Below are positions 1 through 6,461 of a DNA stretch of 7,626 bases, one piece after another; position 1 is the first letter of the stretch, and every line of letters begins with the position of its first letter. The position numbers and the translations under genes were made by a program. The notes beneath the pieces are model-generated. The model was given only the letters and a program-made list of their open reading frames with translations, was not told where the DNA came from and did not search any database. Where the stretch lies: NCBI GenBank assembly GCA_902783935.1, contig CACZTA010000298.1, forward strand, positions 1 through 7,626. The letters run 5' to 3'. This stretch comes from an uncultured Lachnospiraceae bacterium. Lineage in GTDB: Bacteria; Bacillota; Clostridia; Lachnospirales; Lachnospiraceae.

Positions 1-183
1 GAATGGGACGAGAAACCGCTGATCAGAAAGCTCGCCGATAAAAAACTGAAGGGAAAAGACATCGGGGATTCCGGTTTCCGGAAGAAGATGACGGCTGCAT
101 TTTTGCGGAAAGGATTCCTCTACGGGGATATCCGCGAGGTCCTCGGAAATATACCGGAAGACGGAGAAACTGCGGAATGGTGA
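1..183 (+). CDS. recX: Regulatory protein RecX, C-terminal part
   Basis: The window opens inside a reading frame (frame 1) that runs for 60 codons to a TGA at 181-183; the start lies upstream. The visible residues are rich in Lys, Arg, Glu and Asp. They include a helix-type segment FRKKMTAAFLRKGFLYGDIR (about residues 26-45 of the visible part), which resembles the last three-helix repeat of RecX proteins, where a 'fL..rGF....I..vl' pattern is typical. RecX binds RecA filaments and modulates recombination and the SOS response. In many Clostridia recX follows recA and precedes rny, and rny is exactly what comes next, which supports the call. The identification rests on a short fragment and on gene order. 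The protein ends on a plain charged tail (ETAEW) with no sign of damage. Confidence 0.72.
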   Translation, partial: EWDEKPLIRKLADKKLKGKDIGDSGFRKKMTAAFLRKGFLYGDIREVLGNIPEDGETAEW

Positions 184-196
184 GAAGCATTCTTTC

Positions 197-225
197 TTGA
201 CAGCATCCGGCAAAACGTCTATAGT
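197..225 (+). promoter_or_regulatory. Sigma-A-type promoter of rny
   Basis: TTGACA (197-202, perfect -35 consensus) is followed after exactly 17 bp by TATAGT (220-225, 5/6 match to the -10 box). The predicted start point is near 231-233, giving a leader of about 50 nt before rny. It lies just after the recX stop, so rny can be expressed independently of recX. No hairpin with a T-tract separates the genes, so read-through from recX is also possible. Confidence 0.8.
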
Positions 226-280
226 TGAGGTGTTGTATAAAATTTCGTGTACAATGAAAACTAAATAAGGAGGTGCTCCA

Positions 281-1837
281 ATGACGCCATTGGCAATTGT
301 ACTGATGGTGCTGGTAGTCCTTCTCGTTATTGCACTTCCGGTCACGTGGAATACTGCGATCGCCAGAAAAATGAAACTAGATGCCGAAAAAATCGGCACT
401 GCTGAAGAAAAGGCAAGAAGCATTATTGATGATGCTATTAAGACCGCAGAAAACAAAAAACGTGAATCTCTGCTCGAAGTGAAGGAACAGTCGCTTGCTG
501 CTAAAAATGAAGTCGACCGTGAGATCAAAGAGAGAAGAGCGGAAATCTCCAAGCAGGAGAGACGTATTCAGTCGAAAGAGGATGCTCTTGACCGAAAGAC
601 TGATGCGATGGAGCGGCGCGAGCAGGAGTATTCAGCAAAAGAGACAGAGCTGAAAAAACGTCAGAAACTCGTCGAAGAGATGGAAGAAAAGGAGACTGCT
701 GAGCTGGAACGTATCTCCGGCATGACATCGGAAGAGGCGAAAGAATATCTTCTCAAGTCCGTACAGGATGATGTCAAGATCGATGTGGCCCGCATGTACC
801 GGGAACTGGTTGAACAGGCCAGGGATGATGCGGACAAGAAAGCCAGGGAAATCGTGGTTAATTCGATCCAGAGATGCGCAGTAGACCATGTGGCAGAATC
901 CACGATCTCCGTTGTCCAGCTTCCCAGTGATGAGATGAAGGGACGGATCATCGGCCGTGAGGGCCGGAATATCCGGACAATCGAGACGATGACCGGTGTG
1001 GACCTGATCATCGACGATACACCGGAAGCGGTTGTGCTGTCAGGGTTTGACCCGATCCGCCGCGAGATCGCGAGAATTGCTCTGGAGAAACTGATTGTCG
1101 ACGGCCGCATTCATCCTGCGAGGATCGAAGAAATGGTCGAAAAAGCACGCAAGGAAGTCGAAGCCCAGATACGGGAGAGCGGGGAACAGGCTGCATTTGA
1201 AGTGGGTGTTCATAACCTGCATCCGGAGATGATAAAGCTTCTCGGAAGAATGAAATTCCGTACTTCCTACGGGCAGAATGCGCTTCGCCATTCCGTGGAA
1301 GTAGCGGAACTGACGGGTCTCATGGCAGCCGAGTGCGGCTGTGACATAAGACTTGCGAAGCGTGCGGGCCTTCTGCATGATATCGGGAAATCGATTGATC
1401 ATGAGGTAGAAGGATCGCATATCCAGATCGGCGCGGATCTCTGCAGAAAGTATAAAGAGAATGCAGTCGTGATTAACTCTGTCGAGAGCCATCATGGCGA
1501 TACGGAACCGACGTCTCTTATTGCATGTCTTGTACAGGCTGCGGACGCTATTTCCGCTGCGAGACCGGGCGCAAGACGTGAAACGCTGGATACATATACC
1601 AACAGGCTGAAGCAGCTGGAAGATATAGCCGGTAATTTCAAGGGAGTGGATAAAACATTTGCGATTCAGGCAGGCCGTGAAGTCCGTGTCATGGTTATAC
1701 CGGAACAGGTTAATGATGCGAATATGGTACTGCTTGCAAGAGATATTTCAAAGCAGATTGAATCCGAACTGGAATATCCGGGCCAGATAAAAGTTAACGT
1801 CATTCGTGAGAGCAGAGTTGTCGATTACGCAAAATGA
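281..1837 (+). CDS. rny: Ribonuclease Y
   Basis: This encodes a 518-residue membrane-anchored endoribonuclease that initiates mRNA decay and processing in Firmicutes; the B. subtilis protein is of nearly the same length. Visible domains, in order, are: a single hydrophobic N-terminal membrane segment (about residues 4-22); a long Lys/Glu/Arg-rich coiled coil (about 30-145); a KH RNA-binding domain with the GREG loop at 225-228 inside a [10 protein letters not shown] stretch; and an HD metal-dependent phosphohydrolase domain (about 333-426) with His337, the His366-Asp367 pair in LLHDIGK, His404/His405 and Asp422. The start ATG is fixed by a strong AAGGAGGTG (267-275) 5 bases upstream and by the membrane segment that begins immediately after it. 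The gene has its own promoter and its own terminator, so it is probably mainly monocistronic. All key residues are present. In B. subtilis RNase Y processes the gapA operon mRNA, relevant here because gapA lies about 2.2 kb downstream. Confidence 0.97.
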   Translation: MTPLAIVLMVLVVLLVIALPVTWNTAIARKMKLDAEKIGTAEEKARSIIDDAIKTAENKKRESLLEVKEQSLAAKNEVDREIKERRAEISKQERRIQSKEDALDRKTDAMERREQEYSAKETELKKRQKLVEEMEEKETAELERISGMTSEEAKEYLLKSVQDDVKIDVARMYRELVEQARDDADKKAREIVVNSIQRCAVDHVAESTISVVQLPSDEMKGRIIGREGRNIRTIETMTGVDLIIDDTPEAVVLSGFDPIRREIARIALEKLIVDGRIHPARIEEMVEKARKEVEAQIRESGEQAAFEVGVHNLHPEMIKLLGRMKFRTSYGQNALRHSVEVAELTGLMAAECGCDIRLAKRAGLLHDIGKSIDHEVEGSHIQIGADLCRKYKENAVVINSVESHHGDTEPTSLIACLVQAADAISAARPGARRETLDTYTNRLKQLEDIAGNFKGVDKTFAIQAGREVRVMVIPEQVNDANMVLLARDISKQIESELEYPGQIKVNVIRESRVVDYAK

Positions 1838-1844
1838 AAACAAG

Positions 1845-1873
1845 GAAGAGACCGGAAGGCCTCTTCTTTTTTT
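1845..1873 (+). terminator. Intrinsic terminator after rny
   Basis: GAAGAG (1845-1850) pairs with CTCTTC (1861-1866). After one A/C mismatch, CC (1852-1853) pairs with GG (1858-1859), closing a GGAA loop of GNRA type. A run of seven T follows (1867-1873). It begins 8 bases after the rny stop and should end the rny transcript. Confidence 0.85.
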
Positions 1874-1891
1874 GCTTTTTTCCGGGAATCT

Positions 1892-1919
1892 TTGCCGTGA
1901 GCACGGATTTTAATATAAT
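1892..1919 (+). promoter_or_regulatory. Candidate upstream promoter of the xerD-like gene (P1)
   Basis: TTGCCG (1892-1897) and a perfect TATAAT (1914-1919) are separated by 16 bp. The predicted start point falls near 1926, in the middle of the 18-bp palindrome at 1917-1934. A 12-bp dyad, CCGTG-AG-CACGG (1895-1906), overlaps the -35 and spacer. The region is very AT-rich, so a chance -10 match is possible; the -35 is only a partial match. Confidence 0.4.
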
Positions 1920-1934
1920 ACAATATATTGTATT
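1917..1934. repeat. 18-bp perfect palindrome, possible operator
   Basis: AATACAATATATTGTATT is its own reverse complement over 18 bases. It overlaps the -10 box and the predicted start of candidate promoter P1, a usual position for a repressor site. The half-site TACAAT/ATTGTA resembles those bound by dimeric MarR-type repressors such as OhrR, though the centre here is one base shorter than the OhrR site as I recall it. No regulator gene is visible in the window. AT-rich DNA produces palindromes more readily than GC-rich DNA, so function is unproven. Confidence 0.45.
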
Positions 1935-1943
1935 TATAAATTT

Positions 1944-2012
1944 ATGTCAACCGACATGTTGTTGTTGAGCGGAGAAAATGCCGATAAAACTGAGTGTTTG
2001 CGGAAAGGCATT
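1944..2012. other. Intergenic region with two small inverted repeats
   Basis: Between the palindrome and promoter P2 I see no gene. ATGTC (1944-1948) and GACAT (1953-1957) form a 5-bp stem with an AACC loop. Further on, AATGCC (1977-1982) pairs with GGCATT (2007-2012) across 24 bases. An alternative fold pairs CCG (1981-1983) with CGG (2001-2003) and AAAC (1987-1990) with GTTT (1996-1999), which excludes the first. Neither is followed by a T-run. They would be transcribed only from P1 or by read-through from rny. I do not recognise a riboswitch class. Confidence 0.25.
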
Positions 2013-2024
2013 CGGATTTTACAT

Positions 2025-2053
2025 TTGATTTTATGTTAATTTGAATGTATAAT
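2025..2053 (+). promoter_or_regulatory. Sigma-A-type promoter of the xerD-like gene (P2)
   Basis: TTGATT (2025-2030) and a perfect TATAAT (2048-2053) are separated by 17 bp. The start point would be near 2060, giving a leader of about 75 nt to the ATG at 2135. This is the better of the two promoter candidates in the intergenic region. Confidence 0.72.
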
Positions 2054-2134
2054 ACACTTATGTTTTTTAGGGGAAGGGGTTCATTGAAGGGTGAATTGTG
2101 AAAAACATGATGAGTGCCGGAGTACAATAATTTC

Positions 2135-3022
2135 ATGGAAAACGCAATTCTCGATTTTATTGAATATCTGCAGCAGGTAAAAAAGGCTTCTGATAATACG
2201 ACTGTTTCTTACGAACGGGATCTGAAAAAGCTGAAGGGGTTCCTGGAAGAGAAGCATGATATAAAAGACTGGAGTGAAGTGACTGAGACACACCTCACGG
2301 CTTACATGCTTTACCTTGAAAGGAAAAATTACGCGGCTTCCTCCATATCGAGGAATGTTGCATCCGTCAGGGCTTTTTTTCATTACCTGAGGAAAATGAA
2401 CCGGATCAGCGAAGATCCGGCGGACGACCTGAAGCCGCCGAGGGCGGAAAAGAAAATTCCCGGTGTGCTGACGATTGAACAGGTCAGCATGCTTCTGAAC
2501 AGTCCGGACAAAAAGACGTATAAGGGGATGCGCGACAGCGCCATGCTCGAACTTCTGTATGCGACCGGGATCCGTGTGTCGGAACTGATCGGACTGAAAG
2601 TCGGGGATGTCAACCTGAAGCTTGATTTTATTACCTGCAGAGACAGAACAAAAGAAAGAATCATTCCTTTTGGCAGCGCGGCCAGACAGACACTTGAGAA
2701 ATACCTGCGCGGAGCAAGAGAACATCTTCTGACGGGGGAAGACGAAGGATATCTGTTCCTTAACTGCCAGGGACATCCGATGAGCAGACAGGGATTCTGG
2801 AAAATCCTGAAGGTCTACGCAAGAGATGCAGGCATAGATGAGGCCATCACACCTCATACACTGAGGCACAGCTTTGCTGTGCATATGATTGAAAACGGTG
2901 CTGACCTGCATTCCGTTCAGGAAATGATGGGACATTCTGATATATCGACGACCCAGCTCTATCTGAATATGAATCTGAGCCGGATGCGTGATGTGTATGA
3001 ACGGGCACATCCGCGCCGCTGA
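2135..3022 (+). CDS. xerD: Tyrosine recombinase, XerD-like
   Basis: This encodes a 295-residue site-specific recombinase of the Xer family, which resolves chromosome dimers at dif together with a partner recombinase. An N-terminal SAM-like core-binding domain (about residues 1-90, NTTVSYERDLKK) precedes the catalytic domain. Catalytic residues visible by motif are Arg147 (ATGIRVSEL), His241 and Arg244 (HTLRHSF), His267 (MGHSDISTTQ) and the nucleophile Tyr276. The usual GKGxKER loop that carries the catalytic lysine reads RDRTKER (169-175), so the aligned lysine position is Asp170; only Lys173 is nearby. I chose ATG 2135 because family members begin directly with this helix and a GGAG (2119-2122) lies upstream at a rather long 12 bases. 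The in-frame GTG at 2114 (7 residues longer) has no ribosome binding site at normal distance and follows an in-frame stop directly. XerC or another Xer paralogue cannot be excluded. Confidence 0.88.
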   Translation: MENAILDFIEYLQQVKKASDNTTVSYERDLKKLKGFLEEKHDIKDWSEVTETHLTAYMLYLERKNYAASSISRNVASVRAFFHYLRKMNRISEDPADDLKPPRAEKKIPGVLTIEQVSMLLNSPDKKTYKGMRDSAMLELLYATGIRVSELIGLKVGDVNLKLDFITCRDRTKERIIPFGSAARQTLEKYLRGAREHLLTGEDEGYLFLNCQGHPMSRQGFWKILKVYARDAGIDEAITPHTLRHSFAVHMIENGADLHSVQEMMGHSDISTTQLYLNMNLSRMRDVYERAHPRR

Positions 3023-3074
3023 TATGATGGCAGAAGAAGAGTTCAGGAAATAATCGGTTTACAGGAGACATCAG

Positions 3075-3112
3075 GAACAGTACCGGGCAGCCGGTGCTGT
3101 TCTTTGCTTTTT
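3075..3112 (+). terminator. Strong intrinsic terminator after xerD, in the leader of the PHP gene
   Basis: GAACAGTACCGG (3075-3086) pairs over 12 bp, including one T-G wobble, with CCGGTGCTGTTC (3091-3102). The loop is GCAG, followed by TTTGCTTTTT (3103-3112). The T-tract ends only one base before the GGGGGG stretch that serves the next gene, so the hairpin also occupies the immediate 5' leader of that gene. It could be a plain terminator of xerD or an attenuator for the PHP gene. Confidence 0.88.
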
Positions 3113-3129
3113 AGGGGGGAGAAACTCTG

Positions 3130-3930
3130 ATGATAGGCGACACACATATACACAGCAGTTTTTCGGGAGATTCCGAGGCGGATCCCGAAGAGGTGATCAG
3201 GAAAGCTGTCACTGAGGGCCTGCCCGAAATATGCTTTACCGATCATGTGGACTGGGATTTTCCCGAGGAAGGCGTTGTATTTGATATTGATTTTCCCGAA
3301 TACTTCCGGGTGCTGGGAGAACTGAGGGAAAAGTATAAGGAGCAGGTACGTGTGCTGATCGGGGTTGAACTGGGGATGCAGCCCCATCTCGGCAGACGTT
3401 ACACGGACCTGCTTATGAAATACCCGTTTGATTATACAATCGGTTCACAGCATCTTGTCGACATGCGCGATCCGTATTATCCGGAGACTTTTGAAGGAAA
3501 GACAGACCGGGAAGTGTTCCGCAGGTATTTTGAAGAAACACTTGAAAATGTTCAGAGGTTCCATAATTTCGACAGTATGGGACATCTGGATTATATCGTC
3601 CGGTACGGCAGGCAGAACCGGCGTGCTTATCATTCCAGGGACTATGCAGAAATAATTGATGAGATCCTGAAACTGCTGGTGAAGCATAATATTGCGCTTG
3701 AACTGAATACGGCGGGGCTCCGGAAACAGATGGGGGCGCCGAATCCCCATCCGGATATCCTGAGGCGCTACCGGTATCTCGGAGGAACGCTTGTGACGGT
3801 CGGTTCGGATTCACATAAACCTTACAGTCTGGGCTTCGCGTTTGATACAGCGAAAGACATCCTTAAAAACTGCGGCTTTACTCATTATGTCTATTATCAG
3901 AGGCATAATCCGGAATTTGTGAAGCTTTAA
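3130..3930 (+). CDS. hisK: PHP-domain histidinol-phosphatase family protein (HisJ/HisK-like)
   Basis: This 266-residue protein has the size and motif set of PHP-type histidinol-phosphatases, cytoplasmic metal-dependent enzymes that dephosphorylate L-histidinol phosphate in the next-to-last stage of histidine synthesis. Metal ligands visible by motif are His6 and His8 (DTHIHSSFSGD, with a matching Asp14), Asp38-His39 (FTDHVD), Glu80 (GVELG), His108 (GSQHLV), His152 (GHLDY), Glu191 (ELNT), and Asp227 and His229 (GSDSH). The start ATG 3130 follows a GGGGGGAGA ribosome site (3114-3122), and the first motif begins at residue 4. No other histidine gene is in the window, so substrate assignment rests on family resemblance; a different phosphoester substrate is possible. 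I see no promoter in the 107-bp gap upstream, and the strong hairpin there should reduce read-through from xerD. No clear terminator follows; the gapA promoter begins 18 bases after its stop. Confidence 0.85.
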   Translation: MIGDTHIHSSFSGDSEADPEEVIRKAVTEGLPEICFTDHVDWDFPEEGVVFDIDFPEYFRVLGELREKYKEQVRVLIGVELGMQPHLGRRYTDLLMKYPFDYTIGSQHLVDMRDPYYPETFEGKTDREVFRRYFEETLENVQRFHNFDSMGHLDYIVRYGRQNRRAYHSRDYAEIIDEILKLLVKHNIALELNTAGLRKQMGAPNPHPDILRRYRYLGGTLVTVGSDSHKPYSLGFAFDTAKDILKNCGFTHYVYYQRHNPEFVKL

Positions 3931-3947
3931 TATAAAGAAATTAGAAC

Positions 3948-3976
3948 TTGTATTTTTATAAGTATTTATGTACAAT
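3948..3976 (+). promoter_or_regulatory. Sigma-A-type promoter of gapA and the glycolytic cluster
   Basis: TTGTAT (3948-3953) and TACAAT (3971-3976) are separated by exactly 17 bp in an AT-rich stretch. The start point would be near 3982-3984, giving a leader of about 54 nt. An imperfect dyad (ACTTGTA at 3946-3952 against TATAAGT at 3957-3963) overlaps the -35. I found no CcpA-type cre site or CggR-type operator that I could support. Confidence 0.75.
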
Positions 3977-4020
3977 TACTAGTGGGTTATATCGAAACCA
4001 TTATGTATTTTTTTAATGAC

Positions 4021-4026
4021 AGGAGG
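4021..4026 (+). promoter_or_regulatory. Ribosome binding site deciding the gapA start
   Basis: AGGAGG lies 10 bases before ATG 4037. A longer frame could begin at ATG 4016, but that codon lies directly in front of the AGGAGG and would translate the ribosome site itself, adding seven residues absent from the family. Confidence 0.85.
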
Positions 4027-4036
4027 ATTCAATATT

Positions 4037-5056
4037 ATGGCAGTTAGAGTTGCAATTAACGGCTTTGGTCGTATCGGCCGTCTTGCTTTTCGTCAGATGT
4101 TCCAGGCTGAAGGTTTTGAAATCGTTGCCATCAACGATCTGACATCCCCGGACATGCTTGCATATCTTCTCAAGTATGACTCCACACAGGGCCGCTATGA
4201 GAAGGCTGATCTCGTATGCGCCAAGGATAATGCTATCGTTGTCGACGGGACAGAGATCACCATCTATGCAGAGAAGGATGCCAAGGATCTTCCGTGGAAA
4301 GAACTTGATATCGATGTTGTCCTTGAATGCACAGGCTTCTACACATCCAAGGCTAAAGCTCAGGCTCATATCGATGCAGGTGCCAAGCACGTTATCATTT
4401 CCGCTCCGGCAGGCAATGATCTCCCGACAATCGTTTACAATGTCAACCATGAGCAGTTGACTGCTGAAGATACGATCATTTCCGCTGCTTCCTGCACAAC
4501 TAACTGCCTTGCTCCGATGGCAAAAGCCCTTAACGATTTTGCACCGATCAAATCCGGTATTATGTGCACGATCCACGCTTTCACAGGCGATCAGATGCCG
4601 CTTGACGGCCCGCAGAGAAAGGGCGACAAGAGACGTTCCCGCGCTGCTTCCGAGAACATCGTTCCGAACAGCACCGGCGCTGCAAAGGCAATCGGCCTGG
4701 TCATCCCGGAACTGAACGGCAAGCTTATCGGCGCTGCACAGCGTGTCCCGACACCGACAGGCTCCACCACGATCCTTACAGCTGTCGTTGAAGGCACTGT
4801 GACAAAAGAAGGCATCAACGAAGCTATGAAGGCTGCCTCCAACGAATCCTACGGCTACAATACAGACGAAATCGTTTCCAGAGATATCGTCGGCATGAGA
4901 TTCGGTTCTCTGTTTGATGCTACACAGACCATGGTTCTTCCGCTTGACAACGGCACGACTGAGGTTCAGGTTGTCTCCTGGTATGACAACGAGAATTCCT
5001 ACACAAGCCAGATGGTCCGCACAATCAAGCACTTCGGCAAGCTTCTGAACAAGTAA
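4037..5056 (+). CDS. gapA: Glyceraldehyde-3-phosphate dehydrogenase, type I
   Basis: This encodes a 339-residue cytoplasmic enzyme that oxidises and phosphorylates glyceraldehyde 3-phosphate to 1,3-bisphosphoglycerate with NAD. The protein starts [15 protein letters not shown], the classical Rossmann dinucleotide-binding entry. Asp34 (AINDL) fits NAD rather than NADP preference. The catalytic Cys153 sits in [12 protein letters not shown] and the partner His180 in [10 protein letters not shown]. The C-terminal [15 protein letters not shown] is the usual family signature. Length and motifs indicate an intact glycolytic enzyme. It is the first gene of the cluster, directly behind a good promoter and followed by a strong terminator, so it should be the most highly transcribed. 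No cggR repressor gene precedes it, unlike in Bacillus; the upstream neighbour is the PHP phosphatase gene. Confidence 0.98.
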   Translation: MAVRVAINGFGRIGRLAFRQMFQAEGFEIVAINDLTSPDMLAYLLKYDSTQGRYEKADLVCAKDNAIVVDGTEITIYAEKDAKDLPWKELDIDVVLECTGFYTSKAKAQAHIDAGAKHVIISAPAGNDLPTIVYNVNHEQLTAEDTIISAASCTTNCLAPMAKALNDFAPIKSGIMCTIHAFTGDQMPLDGPQRKGDKRRSRAASENIVPNSTGAAKAIGLVIPELNGKLIGAAQRVPTPTGSTTILTAVVEGTVTKEGINEAMKAASNESYGYNTDEIVSRDIVGMRFGSLFDATQTMVLPLDNGTTEVQVVSWYDNENSYTSQMVRTIKHFGKLLNK

Positions 5057-5080
5057 TTGCCGTCTGGCATAAGACCTATG

Positions 5081-5112
5081 AGGGTCCGGTCGATCAGGAC
5101 CGGACCCTTTTT
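5081..5112 (+). terminator. Intrinsic terminator between gapA and pgk
   Basis: AGGGTCCGGTC (5081-5091) and GACCGGACCCT (5098-5108) form a perfect 11-bp GC-rich stem with a GATCAG loop, running into five T (5108-5112). As no convincing promoter is visible before pgk, it probably terminates only part of the transcripts and sets a higher gapA level relative to pgk-tpiA-gpmI. Confidence 0.88.
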
Positions 5113-5132
5113 GAAACACAGAAATTTATTTT

Positions 5133-5154
5133 GCACCGGGCAGAGAGCCGGTGC
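5133..5154 (+). other. Hairpin in the pgk leader
   Basis: GCACCGG (5133-5139) pairs with CCGGTGC (5148-5154) around an 8-base loop. It ends 6 bases before the GGAG ribosome site of pgk (5161-5164) and has no T-tract, so it is not a terminator. It may protect the 5' end of a processed message or affect translation. Its sequence repeats much of the hairpin before the PHP gene. Confidence 0.6.
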
Positions 5155-5170
5155 GGAAAAGGAGTAAGGT

Positions 5171-6382
5171 ATGGGACTTAACAAGAAATCTGTTGATGAT
5201 ATTAATGTAAAGGGCCAGAGAGTTCTGTGCAGATGTGATTTTAATGTTCCGCTTAAGGAAGGAAAAATCACAGATGAAAACCGTCTCGTCGCAGCGCTTC
5301 CGACAATTAAGAAGCTGATTGCGGACGGAGGAAAAGTTATTCTCTGCAGTCATCTCGGAAAGCCGAAGAACGGACCGGAAGAAAAATTCTCTCTCGCACC
5401 GGTTGCAGCCCGTCTGACGGAGCTCCTCGGACAGGAAGTAAAGTTCGTGACAGATCCTGAAGTTGTCGGCGAAAATGTAAAAGCTGCTGTTGCAGCCATG
5501 CAGGACGGAGATGTCATCCTTCTTGAAAACACCCGTTTCCGCAAGGAAGAGACCAAGGATATCGATACCTTCAGCGAAGACCTTGCCTCCATCGCGGATG
5601 TATTCGTCAATGATGCATTCGGGACGGCTCACCGCGCACACTGCTCCAACGTCGGAGTGACAAAATATATCAAGGGCGCGCACGCTGTCGGATATCTGAT
5701 GCAGAAGGAAATTGATTTCCTCGGCAATGCTGTCGAAAATCCGGTCCGTCCGTTTGTTGCCATCCTCGGCGGTGCAAAAGTGGCTGATAAGCTTAATGTC
5801 ATCTCCAACCTTCTTGAGAAATGCGATACCCTGATTATCGGCGGCGGCATGGCCTATACTTTCCTGAAGGCACAGGGAAAGGAAATCGGGACATCTCTCT
5901 GCGACGAGACCAAGCTTGATTACTGCAGGGAAATGATAGAGAAGGCTGAAAAGCTCGGAAAGAATCTCTATCTTCCGGTTGATACTGTCGTGACAAAGTC
6001 CTTCCCGGATCCGATCGATGCGGAAATCGAAGTCAGGACCGTCTCTGTTGACGATATTCCGGCTGACGAGATGGGCATGGATATCGGCGAGAAGACCCGC
6101 GAACTGTACGGGGATGCTGTAAAGAACGCAAAGACGGTCGTCTGGAACGGACCGATGGGCGTATTTGAGAATCCGATTCTTGCCAAGGGAACCATCGCAG
6201 TGGCAAAAGCGCTTGCTGATACGGATGCAACGACGATCATCGGCGGCGGTGATTCTGCAGCTGCCGTCAACCAGCTCGGTTTCGGTGACAAGATGAGCCA
6301 TATCTCTACAGGCGGCGGTGCCTCTCTTGAATTCCTGGAAGGCAAGGAACTGCCCGGTGTTGCTGCGGCGGACGATAAATAA
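5171..6382 (+). CDS. pgk: Phosphoglycerate kinase
   Basis: This 403-residue cytoplasmic kinase transfers phosphate from 1,3-bisphosphoglycerate to ADP. The N-terminal substrate domain shows RCDFNVPL (21-28, with Arg21, Asp23, Asn25), Arg38, SHLGKP (60-65), LLENTRFR (117-124, Arg122) and GTAHRAH (151-157, Arg155). The C-terminal nucleotide domain shows GGAKVADK (200-207), GGGMAYTF (224-231), NGPMGVFE (326-333), GGGDS (358-362) and [16 protein letters not shown] (381-396). Lys64 stands where many homologues have Arg, a conservative change I believe common in Clostridia. The start ATG has GGAG 6 bases upstream. All signatures are present at normal length. It lies 114 bp after gapA behind a terminator and a leader hairpin and has no visible promoter of its own, so read-through from the gapA promoter is the likely source of its transcript. 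Confidence 0.98.
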   Translation: MGLNKKSVDDINVKGQRVLCRCDFNVPLKEGKITDENRLVAALPTIKKLIADGGKVILCSHLGKPKNGPEEKFSLAPVAARLTELLGQEVKFVTDPEVVGENVKAAVAAMQDGDVILLENTRFRKEETKDIDTFSEDLASIADVFVNDAFGTAHRAHCSNVGVTKYIKGAHAVGYLMQKEIDFLGNAVENPVRPFVAILGGAKVADKLNVISNLLEKCDTLIIGGGMAYTFLKAQGKEIGTSLCDETKLDYCREMIEKAEKLGKNLYLPVDTVVTKSFPDPIDAEIEVRTVSVDDIPADEMGMDIGEKTRELYGDAVKNAKTVVWNGPMGVFENPILAKGTIAVAKALADTDATTIIGGGDSAAAVNQLGFGDKMSHISTGGGASLEFLEGKELPGVAAADDK

Positions 6383-6399
6383 AAAGCATATTGCAGGCA

Positions 6400-6433
6400 C
6401 GCACACCGTTATACACGGAAGCGGCTGTGTGCG
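6400..6433 (+). other. Hairpin after pgk
   Basis: CGCACAC (6400-6406) pairs with GTGTGCG (6427-6433), enclosing a smaller CCGT/ACGG helix (6406-6409 with 6415-6418; C6406 is shared, so one of the two loses a pair). No T-run follows. It begins 17 bases after the pgk stop and could mark a 3' end made by processing. Confidence 0.5.
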
Positions 6434-6439
6434 CCGGTG

Positions 6440-6461
6440 CGGGAACGCCGCGGCGTTCCCG
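6440..6461. repeat. 22-bp perfect GC-rich palindrome before tpiA
   Basis: CGGGAACGCCG (6440-6450) is directly followed by its exact reverse complement CGGCGTTCCCG (6451-6461), with no spacer. As RNA it would form a 9-bp stem with a CGCG loop. It is followed by AATAAAGAAAAC and not by T, so it is not an ordinary intrinsic terminator on this strand. It lies 56 bases before the tpiA start. It could be an RNA stability or processing hairpin, or less likely a protein-binding site. Confidence 0.8.

Noticed and set aside
1942..2136. Minus-strand 64-codon open frame in the rny-xerD gap
   Set aside because: No recognisable protein features or ribosome site; it overlaps promoter P2 and the inverted repeats and arises in AT-rich noncoding DNA.
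2081..3010. Minus-strand 309-codon open frame opposite xerD
   Set aside because: It lies almost wholly antisense to an intact recombinase gene, its composition is low-complexity Phe/His/Arg typical of a shadow frame, and no domain is recognisable.
3024..3053. Nine-codon ATG frame after xerD
   Set aside because: No ribosome site and no family resemblance; too short to support.
3023..3129. T-box-type riboswitch before the histidinol-phosphatase gene
   Set aside because: The hairpin contains a TACCGGG-like string, but the space is only about 107 bases, there is no GGGTGG-ACCGCG antiterminator motif and no Stem I structure.
4013..5119. Minus-strand 368-codon open frame opposite gapA
   Set aside because: Antisense to a complete gapA; Cys/Asp/Ser-rich residues mirror the biased codons of gapA and match no family I know.
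5126..6406. Minus-strand 426-codon open frame opposite pgk
   Set aside because: Same situation: complete pgk on the other strand, no start signal and no recognisable motif.
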